Positions 31,088-43,189 of a stretch of 64,000 bases of DNA are shown one piece after another (position 1 is the stretch's first letter; each line of letters starts with the position of its first letter). The stretch spans positions 9,905,699 through 9,969,698 of the forward strand of contig JABAKD010000026.1 of the NCBI GenBank assembly GCA_012845835.1, read 5' to 3'. This DNA comes from Undaria pinnatifida (taxonomy: Eukaryota > Sar > Phaeophyceae > Laminariales > Alariaceae). Made by a program: the position numbers and the translations under genes. Under the pieces are notes generated by a model. That model saw only the letters and a program-made list of their open reading frames with translations. It did not search any database and was not told where the DNA came from.

Positions 31088-31089
31088 AA
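30975..31089. repeat. (GTA)n/(GGA)n microsatellite
   Basis: About 115 bp of GTA triplets with interspersed GGA/GAA; the poly-Leu and poly-Thr frames on the minus strand are artefacts of it. Confidence 0.9.
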
Positions 31090-32245
31090 GCATATGTCAA
31101 GATCCTAGTCAAAGCTTGAGAGTACCGCCCTAAACAAAAAAACATGGCCCTTTTTCGCTTATCTCCCTCAGCGCCCATACGCCTTCGAGGTCAGGTAATC
31201 AACGGATGTGGATGGGCGAGGGGCGTTGAAGCGGCCCTTCGAAAACAGTGCCCGAAAAATGCGATTTGGCATAGAAATCCAACATCCGACAATCCCATAT
31301 TGAGGCCGCGACGATAAAAGACACTTTGCCAATCCCTGTATTCTCAAATTCGTGTATTTTTCTAAACATAGGTATGGTTCTATTCCGAATCAGATACTAC
31401 GCAATGACGCAGTTGATTGTGTGATTCTGGTATGACGACAGTGGGTTGTCGTGGAGATTTTCGATATTACGTTGGATACATTGAAGTGGGACGTCACGAT
31501 GGTGGCGTAGTATTTGTAAAAAGTAGCCGGCTTTGCCAGTGCCGAGCGCACTCCACGCTGTTCATAGGGAAAGAGGCATCATTGAATACATACATCTTCT
31601 GCTTGTCTTTATACCGGCAACCCCACTATCCCACTTTTGTTCGCAGAACGGGTAGTAAGCCCTCTACGCCCCATAAAGATCAGCAAACATCAATATTTGG
31701 CAATAATTTCAATGCTCGGGGATTCGTACTTATTTCATGCGTACAAGAACCCCAAGACGGAGGCCGTCTCGAACGTAACCCCTCAATCACTCCTCCCCTT
31801 ACCTCATAAAGTGTGCGGGCGTATTTTGGCACACAGCTGAATCCTCTTGGATGAGTCGTGTTAGTTTGTGGTCGAATTCGTAAAACGAAATTGAGTCTCG
31901 CATCATTACGTCACTGGCTGTACCGTTCACGACTGAGTTTATCATGCACCTCGAGACACGCATCCCAGAACCACGAGCCCTCGCAATAAATTGAAATCCC
32001 AGACTTCCGTAGGCCAGTATATAACTACCGATTACCGCGAACATCGAACTTATAAAACATCGTCAATGCCATTTAGCTAAGTTCCGTATAGCCCAAGGTT
32101 GGGATTGCTCTCCGCGTACGATAATCCCCGTTCTCAATGACCAAGACCAGATGCGCACGAAATAGGTATGCAGCCTTTACGATCTCTACCGCAAAGTCCA
32201 TTGAACTCTGCGCGATGGCGGCAACATCAGCAGGCCAGATCGCGC
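31090..32245. other. No gene recognised downstream of the fucosyltransferase exon
   Basis: Open stretches at 31417-31840 (plus) and 31799-32044 (minus) show no domain. This may include the 3' untranslated region of the minus-strand GT23 gene. Confidence 0.3.
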
Positions 32246-32443
32246 TTAATCCAGCGCAAGGCTACGGTGCCTGTTGGGGTGCCAAGCAGAGTCCAAACTG
32301 ATGCACGAACTCCTGGATTTCCCGGCACCCTCCCTGAGTAGCATGACAAACCTCCCCATGTTGGAGCTGAAAGTACCGACAAAAACGTCCGCTGCCGCAA
32401 GCTGTTCGAAGTCCGCCATTAAATAAACGAATGATGCATACAC
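32246..32443 (-). CDS. GT23 (FUT8-like) fucosyltransferase, last exon
   Basis: The minus strand reads YLMADFEQLAAADVFVGTFS and then SSNMGRFVMLLREG, a Ser-rich CISLD step, and SAWHPNRHRSLALD before TAA at 32246. ADxFVGTFSSNxGR is the C-terminal signature of the FUT8/NodZ-type alpha-1,6-fucosyltransferases (family GT23), which transfer fucose from GDP-fucose in the Golgi. The exon start is set at a possible acceptor (CACAAG before GTGTATGCA), but the frame is open further to about 32563 and another acceptor exists near 32500, so the 5' edge is uncertain. There is no frameshift. It pairs with the exon at 34534-34764. It may be a live gene or a recent pseudogene; intermediate exons were not found. 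Confidence 0.68.
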   Translation of the reverse strand: MYASFVYLMADFEQLAAADVFVGTFSSNMGRFVMLLREGAGKSRSSCISLDSAWHPNRHRSLALD

Positions 32444-32940
32444 CTTGTGCGGACATTGTGTGCAAGTGAGGAGCGCGGGGATGGAGTTGGCTGTCGGACT
32501 GACATCGTTGACGGAACAAAAAATGCTACCGGCATGAGTTCGATGTTGGTTCGTGGATGACAATTACACGGCGGGCGTTCGCACTGTATTTCGGGGGCTC
32601 CTTGCTCGACGAGCGCTACAGCATATGCATCAACCGCGGACGAACGCAATATATTGGCATGCACAAACCGATGCACAACCAACCCCAGGAGGTAGGAACC
32701 CAACGCGGTCTCTAGCAGCTAGGACACGCGACGAACGCTTTTCGGCACGTGTAGAGAAGCACCTCGTTGGCGATAAAAGTCGATGCACGTCGAGCCAGCA
32801 ATGCCTAAACCGCAAACCCGGGCCTTATACTTGCCTTTGTGTTGCAGGCATTCACATTGCGAAAGGTCTGAAGCGTGCTCGAAACCATTTGAGCTGCCCG
32901 TGCTACGACCTAGACTAATCAAAATCGTTCACATCGAAAG

Positions 32941-33013
32941 ATAGAGTGTTTGACTATATGGTTTGGGCGCTTCGGGATATAGTGTTGACTATATGGTTTA
33001 GGCGTTTCGGGCA
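32941..33013. repeat. ~36-bp tandem duplication
   Basis: GACTATATGGTTTGGGCGCTTCGG is followed by GACTATATGGTTTAGGCGTTTCGG (each quoted here as two near-identical copies differing at two places), inside the presumed intron region. Confidence 0.6.
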
Positions 33014-33561
33014 AACGGCGAAATTTTCAAGTGCCTGAAAGCTTTAAGCCTGCCTTCCATTTGCGCATGGCAAACATGTAGATTTTAGGCGTAAACGCAG
33101 TGGTTTAGGTCCGCTTGTTCGTGAATAGTTGATTCAGGCCTCCCGCCAGCCGAGCCGTGTCAAACAACAGCATTTTAGGGGCGCGACCGAGGGTAAATTT
33201 CAAAATAATTGCGGTGACGGACGTGCGCGGTACCCGTAATCCCTGGGGTTTAGTATGGAAACCGTTCGCAGCACAGGCGTGCTGGATGATCGCTCTTGTA
33301 TGACGGGTTGTAAGTATACTTTTTGATTTGCGCTCAATGGCGGCACGCGGCTACGGCAGATACACCCGACATTTCACACCGCCTTTCTCCTGGTTTTGGG
33401 AGTTCCGGACTAGTGCGCCTTTTTCGAGCGCCTAGACGGGCTTTCGTGCGTTCCTGTCCGTGCCTTGCAAAACAAGCGTACGCTTGGCTTGGAAACAGTG
33501 GTTCATGCGTGCTTCTTTATATCATCGGGGCCAACCTTAAAGCGTGACACCATTTAGAGTC

Positions 33562-33920
33562 CAGGGCCTAACCCATCGTAACCCTTTTCACGAATCGGTT
33601 AGAACTAAACTGATCCACACCGCCTAGATCCCATGTTTCCCGCTTTGAGATGCTACGCCATGTAAACTCAATGACACTTCACACGGTCATCATGCGCGAA
33701 AGAGCGGTCTAGCATAGATCCCGGCGACCAGGTGTGATCTAAAGTAGATCCTGCTCATTGTATCGTTTAACGGCGTGTTTTGCATTATGCAGGTGTGAAT
33801 CTAGATCGTACAGAAACGATAACCCACGATTACCCCGACCCCTCAATTCAGAGTTCGCGCTGACAACCCCAGTTAGAGTTAACCGTTCGTGAACCGTTGG
33901 GGTAGCCCGGTTAACCCTTA
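33562..33920. mobile_element. Possible hAT-type MITE in the gene's intron
   Basis: CAGGGCCTAACCC and the following TTTTCACGAATCGGTTAGA at the left, and the inverse of GTTCGTGAACCG...GGTTAACCCTTA at the right, form long but imperfect inverted ends around about 360 bp. The CAGGG-like end is reminiscent of hAT elements. No 8-bp target duplication was recognised. Confidence 0.35.
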
Positions 33921-34533
33921 CGATACAAGTAGGCGTTGACCTTTGGCTAATAGCGTCCTCGAAATATCTGGGCATCGGGATATTCCGTCCGATGTGTGAA
34001 TGTTACAATAAATATACGGCCCTCTAGTCATATGAGACTGTCTGTTGAAGATCGTCCTCTGCCACACCGGTTTGCTGCCCAAAAAAGAATTTTTCCCCTG
34101 ATACCCAACACATCATGATTCAGACAATATCGATATTCTTCCTTTGACTAACCGCGAACCGTGTTGCAAAATAATCCAACATAACTCATCATCAAAATTG
34201 AATTTTGTTCGAAGTCATGAAACATCACAGAGATCGTTATTGATGTTTGCCAGCTAGTGAAGAAAAATGGTTCCTCGGGTTGCTCGGTGGCTATCTTCAC
34301 GACTGAAAGTTTCGACAAGACACCTAAACTTGCCGCTAGTCGATTGCACCTCTACCACTGTAGCGACATACGAAACATTTCCGTCAGTTCGAACATTCAT
34401 TGCTGAGGTATATTGAAACCTGGCAGCGATGGTATTCTGGCCAGCGGGCAACGGTTGACGCTGTTGTACCTCTACCGCAGCACTAGCAGCAACCGTACAG
34501 TGGAGTAAAGAGCACTGTGTGTAGATGGTTCAC

Positions 34534-34764
34534 CTGTTTCATCGACACGGTAGTCACTTTCGGAATTTGGACTCCACCTGGCACTCCACCTGCGACGTAA
34601 ACAATATCATCGTTGTGCACGTTGGGAAAATATGCGTGGGCAAGAAAGCGGACCTCGTCCACCACGGTTTCGTCGTCCGAGGCCACCCATATTCCTTTTA
34701 TTTCGTCCGCTGAAGGTTGCGTAGGATGATCCCCGAGGTAGGTTACCGCCGCAGCCAAGTATGT
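34534..34764 (-). CDS. GT23 (FUT8-like) fucosyltransferase, internal exon
   Basis: On the minus strand a pyrimidine-rich acceptor (TTCCCACAG at about 34765-34773) opens a 231-bp exon, exactly 77 codons in phase 0, that ends ATGAAACAG followed by GTGAAC, a good donor. It reads TYLAAAVTYLGDHPTQPSAD, then EIKGIWVASDDETVVDEVRF and AHAYFPNVHNDDIVYVAGG. KGIWVASDDETVVDE corresponds to the VYLATDDPSLL step of FUT8, N-terminal to the signature in the last exon. About 2.1 kb separate the two exons, with a candidate MITE between, and at least one linking exon is expected there. Upstream exons were not found; a copy of the G-tract repeat starts about 320 bp further on. Confidence 0.68.
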
Positions 34765-35084
34765 CTGTGGGAACGTGAACGACGGGGAGGAAAAAAGCTG
34801 TCGGTTCCTCGTTTATGCATTTATTACTCTACTGCTCCTCTGCCTGCACGGCTACCGTCCGCACGTGGGCAGGCAACGGTATTGCATGTCATATCCGGTA
34901 CAGGTATTCCTTCCCCATTTTAGAAAACAAGTGCCCTTGCCAAAGAAATGGTAGCAGCCACGTTGTCTGCACACGGTTTAGGTAGAACACTAGGACGTGG
35001 AAAGCAGTCAAAATACTTTAATAGAAGCATACAGTACATACACGCCACATCTACAGTACCTCAGCATGTAATAAAAATTAAAAT

Positions 35085-37085
35085 ACACTGCAGCTGTGAG
35101 ATCGAGGATTTTGTCGAAACCCATCTTTGCAAGCTGTGTGTGATATATCGATCGCGCGTATAACTGGTTGTGCGTCCTCATTAAGGATATAGGTCGGCGA
35201 CTCCATTTGCCACGATAGTGTAGCTATCAGGGTCAACAGGGTGATGTTAGTGAGTTTGTGCGCGGAAACTAAAAAACCCGTTTTTGAGGCGGACAAAATC
35301 TGACAGCTGTGGAAGGAAATGCATCACTTCATCAAGTAAATCCTGTAAGTCGAATAACCGGTGAGGGGAGGGCGGAGGTTTGAGGGATGTGGGGGTTTGG
35401 GTTTGATCAAGAGGGGGGGTAGGGGGGGGGAGGGACGAATCGCAGCGCAATCTGTGCGTGGACACAATTAATCCTATCCTGTAAATCGTACAACCAGTGA
35501 GGAGAGGGCGGACCTTTCGAGGGGTTGGGGACGGGTTGACGGGGGAAGGGGGGGAGGGGGGGGGGGGGTCGAAAGGGGTTTTCAAAAACATCTTCAAGTC
35601 GCGTAGATGTAGGGGTTCGCTATACGCGTGGTGCTAGGTCTAGGCGATAGTGCGGGAGGTGAGGAAAAAAGGAGCGTTAGGGAGGGAAAGAAGGGGGGGG
35701 GGCAAGGGTTTTTGAAAAGGTCTAGGTCACACATAATTATAAAAATACAATCCAGTTGCGAGATCGAAGATTTGGTCGAAAGTCATATTTGCAATTTTGT
35801 TCGTGCTACTTCGGTATGTAGTATGTAGGGGTTTGTTATACGCGTGGTGCTAGGCGATCGAGCGGGTGGTTGGGAAGGAGGGGGCGTTGCGTGGAGGGGG
35901 GTGGGGAATGAAAGCTACGTCATGGATGGGTTGACAGATAACGACGTGATATCATATGCGTGGAAGTGTTTATTACTCTGGCCGAATTCGATTGTAGGTG
36001 GAGCCTTTAGACAAAAAGGCGGGGTAGGGGGAGGAGGGGGGGATGAATTGGAGTTACAGTATGGATGGCTAGAAACAGAATGAGGTGATATCAGCTGGCT
36101 GGTGGTGTTTACTACTCTCAGGAAGAATTTGATTTTAGGTGAGGCGTTTAAACAAGAGGGATCGGGGGGGAAGGGGGGCGGGGGACGGGGGGCGGGACAC
36201 TTCAAAATATGCGCGAAAACTGTTTATCCTTAAGGGGGACAAATCTAACGGTTGTAGCAAAAAGGCATCCCTTTATATCACCTGCATGGTATTGTTTATT
36301 ATTCTAGAAGATTTCATGTTATATGGACAGAAAGATAATGAGGTGACGTCAGCCAACTGGTAGTATTTACTACTCTGGCAGATTTTGTTTTTAGGTGGAG
36401 CGTGTGAACAAGAGGGATCGGGGGTCGGGGGGCGAATGGGACACTTCAACATGTGCGCGGAAACGATAAATCCTTAAAGGGGACAAATCTGACGGTTGTA
36501 GCAAGAAAACATCCCTTTATATCACCTGCCTGGTATTGTTTGCTATTCTAGTAGATTTGATGTTAGATGTGGTATGTAACGCAATCTTTAGGTGTGTGAT
36601 AAAGAACATATTAAATCTTCATACTAAGTTGCTGTACATGGGTCGCAAGATAGAATATACAACCATGTAGTTACTATTACTTTCGGACATCACTAAATAT
36701 ATCAAAGAAATACATTTTGCAAAATACAACAGGCGAGGTGATGTGGTCATGCAACGTCACCACCATTGAGCACGAGAGGAAGAAGTGCGAATCGTCCATG
36801 TTTTGAAAGGAACGCTTGGTGTACCCGCGCTCAATCACGTTACTCATTTAGTCATACTTCGTTTGGCATAGGTTGGGAGGCGATCATGCAGACGGTATGT
36901 ACGAAATACCGTACGCAATACGGAGTAGGTGTGTAGTGTGGTCTACCGCAATTTACATATCTCCCTGTACTTCCTTTTAACAATATTATTACCTCAAATG
37001 TACGATTTTAACGCCCATGATTCTCACCGTGCTGATGAGGGGCTCTGAGGTTGTCAATTCTAAGACAGAGATATGAGTGAGGAAG
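35085..37085 (+). repeat. G/C-tract repeat family, long copy 2
   Basis: It starts CAGCTGTGAGATCGAGGATTT and passes GGTCGGCGACTCC, TAGCTATCAGGGTCAAC and AAACCCGTTTTTGAGG. It then enters G-run subunits (35405-35440, 35545-35570, 35690, 36150-36190) separated by TATACGCGTGGTGCTAGG, GAGGTGATATCAGC, TTTACTACTC and GGGGACAAATCTGACGGTTG. It ends in a G-run-free segment with CAACAGGCGAGGTGATGTGG, TTTGGCATAGGTTGGGAGGC and GTCTACCGCAATTT. The whole is collinear with 52285-54330. No terminal repeats, protein or target duplication was established. Confidence 0.8.
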
Positions 37086-37104
37086 ATTACCTCTGAGCGC
37101 TGAG

Positions 37105-37333
37105 GTGCAAGCGGCGAAATTACGCGTACTCTTAGACCGGTACACTTACAACTCTCCGCTCTACCGCTCGCCACCCGGCCCCTGGCGACCGCACGCCCGT
37201 GCCTTGCCCGCCCTACACAAAAGCCCTCGGCGTCCGCGGCTACGCAACCGCCGACGAGTCCCAACTCCCCGAGCGCGGGGCATGAAAAGCCTCTCCCGGG
37301 AACGGCTCGCGATCTTCCCCGAAAGGTAAGAAA
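37105..37333 (+). CDS. Possible isolated exon or retroelement remnant, basic
   Basis: A GC-rich frame (AAKLRVLLDRYTYNSPLYRS, then Pro/Arg-rich, ending KSLSRERLAIFPER) runs into GTAAG, a good splice-donor sequence. Base composition and low-complexity-free start make it less random than neighbouring frames, but I do not recognise it and there is no acceptor-verified 5' edge. It lies between the G-tract repeat and the 570-bp satellite. It could equally be a fragment of an unidentified element. Confidence 0.2.
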
Positions 37334-37384
37334 GAAACCCCACCCAGCTTCTGGCGTACCACAGGATCACAGGTGACCCCGCTG

Positions 37385-40300
37385 TAATGCCGTGTTGCTA
37401 CTGTATGCTGCTGTTATGGATTGTTCGGTACGTGCAGCTCCACTGATGTTGTACTGCTGTTGCACTGCTGTGGTGGTGGGGTGCGACCGTCCAAGTCGCT
37501 CCGTACCGTTTCTTTCCCGTAGACATGTGCCTGCATTTTTGTCGTACCGAGTTCGTGTCGTACTCTTTGTCGTACCGAGTTCGGGTGGAAGTCCACCCCG
37601 TCGCCTAGCGATACCTTCTTCTTTTCCAGTCAAGAGGAGTTGCTTAGTGGCACCTCCTTTTTACGGGCACTTCATCTTGCAGCAAAAGCTTTCTTCATCG
37701 TACTCCTATACCGTTTGAGTCTCAGTTGCGGTATAAGTTCCCGTCGACTCGCAGCCATTATGGATTGGTCGGTACGTGCTGCTCCACTGCTGTTGTACTG
37801 CTGTTGTACTGCTGTGATGGTGGGGTGCAACCGTCCAAGTCGCTCCGTACCGTCTCTTTGCCGTAGACACGTGCCTGCACTTTTGTCTTGCCGAGTTTGT
37901 GTCGTACTCTTCGTCTTACCGAGATCGGGTCGAAGTCCACCCCGTCGCGTAGCGACACCTTCCACTTTTTCAGTCAAGAGGAGTTGCCTAGCGACACCTC
38001 CTTCTGACGGGTATTGCAGCTTGCAGAAAAAACATTCTTCATCGTACTTCTCTACCGTTTGTGTCTCAGTTGCGGTATAAGTACCCGTCGACTTGCGGCA
38101 GCTTCCCCTTCCAAGTATTGGGTGCTTTTATAATGTGGCAGTTATGCGGTATCCCGATCGACTAGCGGCAGCTTCTTCTTCAGAGTGTTTGGTGGTTCTT
38201 AAATTTCGCAGTCGACAAAACGAGTTGCCTAGCGCCAGCTTCTACGTAAGGTTATGTACTGCATATGAAGTCGGTTGCAACTTCTGAGTGTCTTCCGCTG
38301 TTGCGTACAAGTCTCGGTTGCGGTAGACTATACCCCGTCGCCTATAGCGGCACCTTCTTCCATGTATTAGGTTGATCCTTATTATGGCGGGCGACTGTCC
38401 AACTACCTCCGTACCGTCTTATTCCCGTAGACACGTGCCTGCATTTTTGTCTTAGCGAGTTCGTGTCGTACTCTTTCTCTTGTCGAGTTCGGATAGAAGT
38501 CCAAACCTGGCGCCTAGCGACACCTTCCTCTTTTTCAGTCAAGAGGAGTTGCCTAGCGACACCTCCTTCTGACGGGTATTGCAGCTTGCAGAAAAACGTT
38601 TCTTCATCGTACTTCTGTACCGTTTGTGTCCCAGTTGCGGTATAAGTACCCGTCGACTTGCGGCAGCTTCTCCCTCCAAGTATTGGGTGCTTTTCTAATA
38701 GGCAGTTATGCGGTATCCCGATCGACTAGCGGCAGCTTCTTCCTCAGAGTGTTTGGTGGTTCTTAAATTTCGCAGTCGACAAAAAGAGTTGCCTAGCGCC
38801 AGCTTCTCCGTAAGGTTATGTACTGCATATGAAGTCGGTTGCAACCTCTGAGTGTCTTCCGCTGTTGCGTACGAGTCTCGGTTGCGGTAGACTATACCCC
38901 GTCGCCTATAGCGGCACCTTCTTCCATGTACTTCGTTGATCCTTACGGTAGTATTGCGGGCAACCGTCCAAGTCGCTCCGTACCGTCTCATTCCCGTAGA
39001 CACGTGCCTGCATTTTTGTCTTGCCGAGTTCGTGTCGTACTCTTTCTCTTGCCGAGTTCGGATAGAAGTCCAAACCTGGCGCCTAGCGACACCTTCCTCT
39101 TTTTCAGTCAAGAGGAGTTGCCTAGCGACACCTCCTTCTGACGGGTATTGCAGCTTGCAGAAAAACGTTCCTTCATCGTACTTCTGTACCGTTTGTGTCC
39201 CAGTTGCGGTATAAGTACCCGTCGACTTGCGGCAGCTTCTCCTTCCAAGTATTGGGTGCTTTGCAAATGTGGCAGTTATGCGTTATCCCGATCGACTAGC
39301 GGCAGCTTCTTCTTCAGAGTGTTTGGTGGTTCTTAAATTTCTCAGTCGACAAAAAGAGTTGCCTAGCGCCAGCTTCTACGTAAGGTTATGTACTGCATAT
39401 GAAGTCGGTTGCAACTTCTGAGTGTCTTCCGCTGTTGCGTACGAGTCTCGGTTGCGGTAGACTATACCCCGTCGCCTATAGCGGCACCTTCTTCCATGTA
39501 CTTCGTTGATCCTTACGGTAGTATCGTGGGCAACCGTCCAAGTCGCTCCGTACCGTCTCATTCCCGTAGACACGTGCCTGCATTTTTGTCTTGCCGAGTT
39601 CGTGTCGTACTCTTTCTCTTGCCGAGTTCGGATAGAAGTCCAAACCTGGCGCCTAGCGACACCTTCCTCTTTTTCAGTCAAGAGGAGTTGCCTAGCGACA
39701 CCTCCTTCTGACGGGTATTGCAGCTTGCAGAAAAACGTTCCTTCATCGTACTTCTGTACCGTTTGTGTCCCAGTTGCGGTATAAGTACCCGTCGACTTGC
39801 GGCAGCTTCTCCTTCCAAGTATTGGGTGCTTTGCAAATGTGGCAGTTATGCGTTATCCCGATCGACTAGCGGCAGCTTCTTCTTCAGAGTGTTTGGTGGT
39901 TCTTAAATTTCTCAGTCGACAAAAAGAGTTGCCTAGCGCCAGCTTCTACGTAAGGTTATGTACTGCATACGAAATCGGTTGCAAGTGTCTTCCGCTGTTG
40001 CGTACGAGTCTCGGTTGCGTTAGACTATACCCCGTCGCCTATAGCGGCACCTTCTTCCATGTATTTCGTTGATCCTTACGGTAGTATCGCTGGCGACCGT
40101 CCAAGTCGCTCCGTACCGTCTCATTCCCGTAGACACGTGCCTGCAGTTTTGTCTTACCGAGTTCGTGTCGTACTCTTTGTCTTGCCGAGTTCGGATTGAA
40201 GTCCAACCCATCGCCTAGCGACACCTTCTGTTTTTTCAGTCAACGGGAGTTGCCTAGTGACATATCCTTCTTACGGGTACTGCAGCATGCAGAAAAACGT

Positions 40301-40860
40301 CTCTTCATCGTACTCCTGTACCGTATGAGTATCCGTTGCGGTATAAGTACCCGTCGACTCGCGGCAGCTTCTCCAAGTATTGGGTGCTTTTCTAACTTGA
40401 CAGTTTTGCGGTATACCCGTCGACAAGCGGCAGCTTTTACTTTACGGTGTTGGGTGGTTCTTTAATTTCGCTGTCCACAAGAGTTGCCTAGCGCCAGCTT
40501 CTATTTATGGTTATGTACTGCATATGAAAGCGGTTGCAACTTCTGAGCGCCTTCCGCTGTTCCATACGAGTCTCGGTTGCGGTAGACTATACCCCGTCGC
40601 TTAGCGGCACCTTCTTCTTCCATGTATTTCGTTGATCCTTACGGTAGTATCGCGGGCGACCGTCCAAGTCGCTCCGTACCGTCTCTTCCCCGTAGATATA
40701 CATGTGGATTCGGGTTGAAGTCCACTCCGTCGCCTAGCGACACATTCTTTTTCTGTCAGTCAACAGGAGTTGCCTAGCGACCCCTCTTTGTTACGGGTAC
40801 TGCAACTTGCAGGACACGTTTTTGCGCTTGCAGAAAAAGTTTTGGTTGACCGTTAATAAA
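37385..40860. repeat. 563-570-bp satellite array with internal subrepeats
   Basis: The landmark CCGTCCAAGTCGCTCCGTAC (or near form) recurs at about 37487, 37831, 38394, 38964, 39534, 40097 and 40660. The first interval is truncated (344 bp) and the others are 563 or 570 bp. Units at 38930-40070 are nearly identical; the outer ones are more diverged, and the right end has a deletion. Within each unit a shorter motif, approximately GTYGCCTAGCGACACCTTCT with variants GACTAGCGGCAGCTTCT and GACTTGCGGCAGCTTCT, recurs five or six times. The array is therefore hierarchical. ORFs in it repeat with the unit and are not convincing proteins. Confidence 0.88.
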
Positions 40861-41104
40861 TATTTTTAAAGCTTTCAGAGACGACTCCGTCTCCTGCCGG
40901 CATTCTGCCCTTCCAAGGTTTGCCCGCTTCGTCGGCTAATCACCGACGACATAGGTTTCTTCCAAAATATTAACTTTTCCGACACAAATTGCACATCAAC
41001 CTCTTGGTAGGAGTCATTACTATTCACCTGTACTCTCCTCTTCCTCACAGTCTCTTGAAAATCAATCATGAGGGTGGGGCCGCTGAAGGCGGTGCCGCCC
41101 GATC
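40861..41104. other. Spacer; small minus-strand ORF noted
   Basis: A minus-strand frame at 40875-41069 starting ATG (MIDFQETVRKRRVQVNSND) is open for 64 codons. It is not recognised and is flanked by repeats on both sides. Confidence 0.25.
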
Positions 41105-41345
41105 CTTGTACATCTTACAAATACAACAAGCGAGGTGATGCGGGCATGTAATGTCGCCGCTATTGAACGCGAGGGTGGCCTTACTTCGTTAGGCATATAC
41201 TACTGCGTTTAATGGAGGTTGTCAGGCGATCATGCAGAAAGCAGGTAGGCACGAAATTCCCTGCGTATTAGGTTGGTAGTGTGTCTACCGCAGTGTTAAC
41301 GTATCTGTCTGTACTTCCTTTTCGGCATATTTTATATGAGCAAAT
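41105..41345 (+). repeat. G/C-tract repeat family, right-end fragment
   Basis: CAACAAGCGAGGTGATGCGG, GTTGTCAGGCGATCATGCAG and GTCTACCGCAGTGTTAAC match the distal, G-run-free ends at 36730-36970 and 54035-54265. Confidence 0.65.
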
Positions 41346-42234
41346 ATACTGCCCAGCTGCAACAGGAAAAGCGGAATCGAAAGAAGCAGGAACAACAGGA
41401 GCAGCAGCAACACCCGCATATTAAAATATAGGCTGCACTGGAGGAAGCTTGAAACTCCGGACTTGAAACGTGTTAGTGATAAACAATCCGCATCTATATG
41501 CCAACGCGTAGTGGGGAGTATGGCAAGAGCGCCGTTTTCTAGAGAATTACTCTAGATGCCCTGAATGCAGGTAATTTTTCAGGGTTCGGTACGGGGTACT
41601 CGCACTGCGAGCACCTGTAATATGTCGGGGCTCTTTGTCGCGCACTATTTCATGCTTAACACTCTGAACTACTTCATATACATCGTGTATATAACGGCAT
41701 GCTGCTACTACTTTACTGTGAATACCGCCATGAACCCCGGTGTTCGTTGAGGTTAAAGTGAGCAAAAATACTGCCGGTACCGCACCAACACTTGGCGTTT
41801 ATCCGGGTCACATCACAGGGTTCAGGGCTGTGTTTTTCTTTACGTATAAAGCACTGTCCTGTGGATGTTGGTGGTGTACTCCGGGCTCTGCGATTGCATT
41901 GATTGCTCGCATTTGCTACATTTTCTCCTCGTAATATATCTTGTTTGCGGTCATCGGCGCTGGTCATCAGCTCGCAATACCGCACGCACTGTTCGAGAAA
42001 CTCTTGAAAGCTAAATGCGAAGTTCGTCGTTCGTAGCTAGGAATACTACCGTACTGATGAGAAGTACATACAAAGTGTAGCATATATAGTTAAGAAACGT
42101 TGAGGGCGCCTGTTGAAAGGTACGTCGCGAACACAAGTTTTATCCTCCGAGGGACGTCATAGCCGTTGCAGACAATTTCATAGGAAATATTCGTTTATGT
42201 TTCTGATGAGTTCAAAAACTAATGAAGCAGTAGC
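41346..42234. other. No gene recognised
   Basis: Around 41385-41415 there is a short AGCAGCAGCAA-type repeat. Open frames at 41565-41985 have no domain. Confidence 0.3.
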
Positions 42235-42540
42235 TTAAAAATAGGTATATGGCTCACTTGATAAACTGATGCATTTCCTTCCCAAGCTGTCAAATTTTGT
42301 CTCCCTCAGAAACGGGTTTTATAGTTCCCGCGCACACACTGCGCAACATCACCATGTTGACCCTGATAGCTACACTGTAGCTGCAAAAGGAATCGCCCAC
42401 CTATATCCTTAATGAGGACACACAACCCGTAACTCGCGCGATCGGAGTATCACACACAGCCTGCAAAGATGAGTTTGGACAAAATTTTCGACCTCACAGC
42501 TGGAGTGTACTTTAATTTTTGTAATACGTATATGGCTGTG
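42235..42540 (-). repeat. G/C-tract repeat family, left-end fragment (inverted)
   Basis: AAACGGGTTTTATAGTTCCC, ATGTTGACCCTGATAGCTAC and TTTCGACCTCACAGCTGGAG are the inverse of the starting segments at 35085 and 52295. No G-run subunits follow. Confidence 0.7.
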
Positions 42541-43189
42541 CTGGAATAGGCAGTGACACCTAAAATTACAACATAGGATAGAAAGGGGTGACGCAAGAGA
42601 ACATTGCCGTTCATAGTCTCGTATATAACTTCCAGGTAAGTACCAGTACAGTGTGCCTTTTTACTCTACTACCCAAATGCCAGCTGTAAACCTCAGCCTG
42701 GCTATATTTATAACCTTTCTGCTACGGATTTCTCCTATCGTAAGCCTAGATGCGTAGGTGTACAAGATGATGGCGTTAGGCTGCAAAACGAAACCTCACG
42801 CGGGCTCTTTCAACCGCTGCAAAATGCATTTATGCTATTTCGGAGTTTCATTTCACAAAGCCTTTAGTGCGTTGCTAAACATTGGAAAGGCACACTCGCA
42901 TCAGGCGGCGTGCTGTTCTCTCAGAGTCCGCCCGCTCCCCTCTTCTCTCTCATTCGTCCGGGCAAACCGGCGTAGTAGGGGCGGGGAGAACATATGATAG
43001 GAAAAAAACGTACAATCGTTATGTGTAGAGGATCATCGTTTGTCGTAGGGGAGGCGGCGAGGTTTGTCTCGTAGCGGGGTTGGTCGCGGACTCATTTACA
43101 AAGAAGCACACTCACTCGTCAATACGCTGATCACTGCCGTACGTACTATTGATGCACTGCTGAGCTACCGTGTGGTAGTACCGTTAAAT
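42541..43189. other. No gene recognised
   Basis: A 79-codon frame at 42758-42997 has no domain. Nothing else stands out. Confidence 0.3.

Noticed and set aside
30881-31178. Poly-Leu and poly-Thr/Pro proteins
   Set aside because: Produced by the GTA/GGA microsatellite.
34254-34451. Additional exon of the GT23 gene
   Set aside because: The frame is open, but it lacks GT23 similarity, and the donor at 34533 places this sequence in the intron.
37392-40465. Family of ~90-140-residue ORFs (VRIEVQTWRLATPSSFS and others) repeated several times
   Set aside because: They recur because the 570-bp satellite recurs, exist on both strands, and shift frame between units.
37385-40860. CRISPR-like array
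   Set aside because: Units are 563-570 bp and similar throughout, without short repeats alternating with unique spacers; the setting is eukaryotic.
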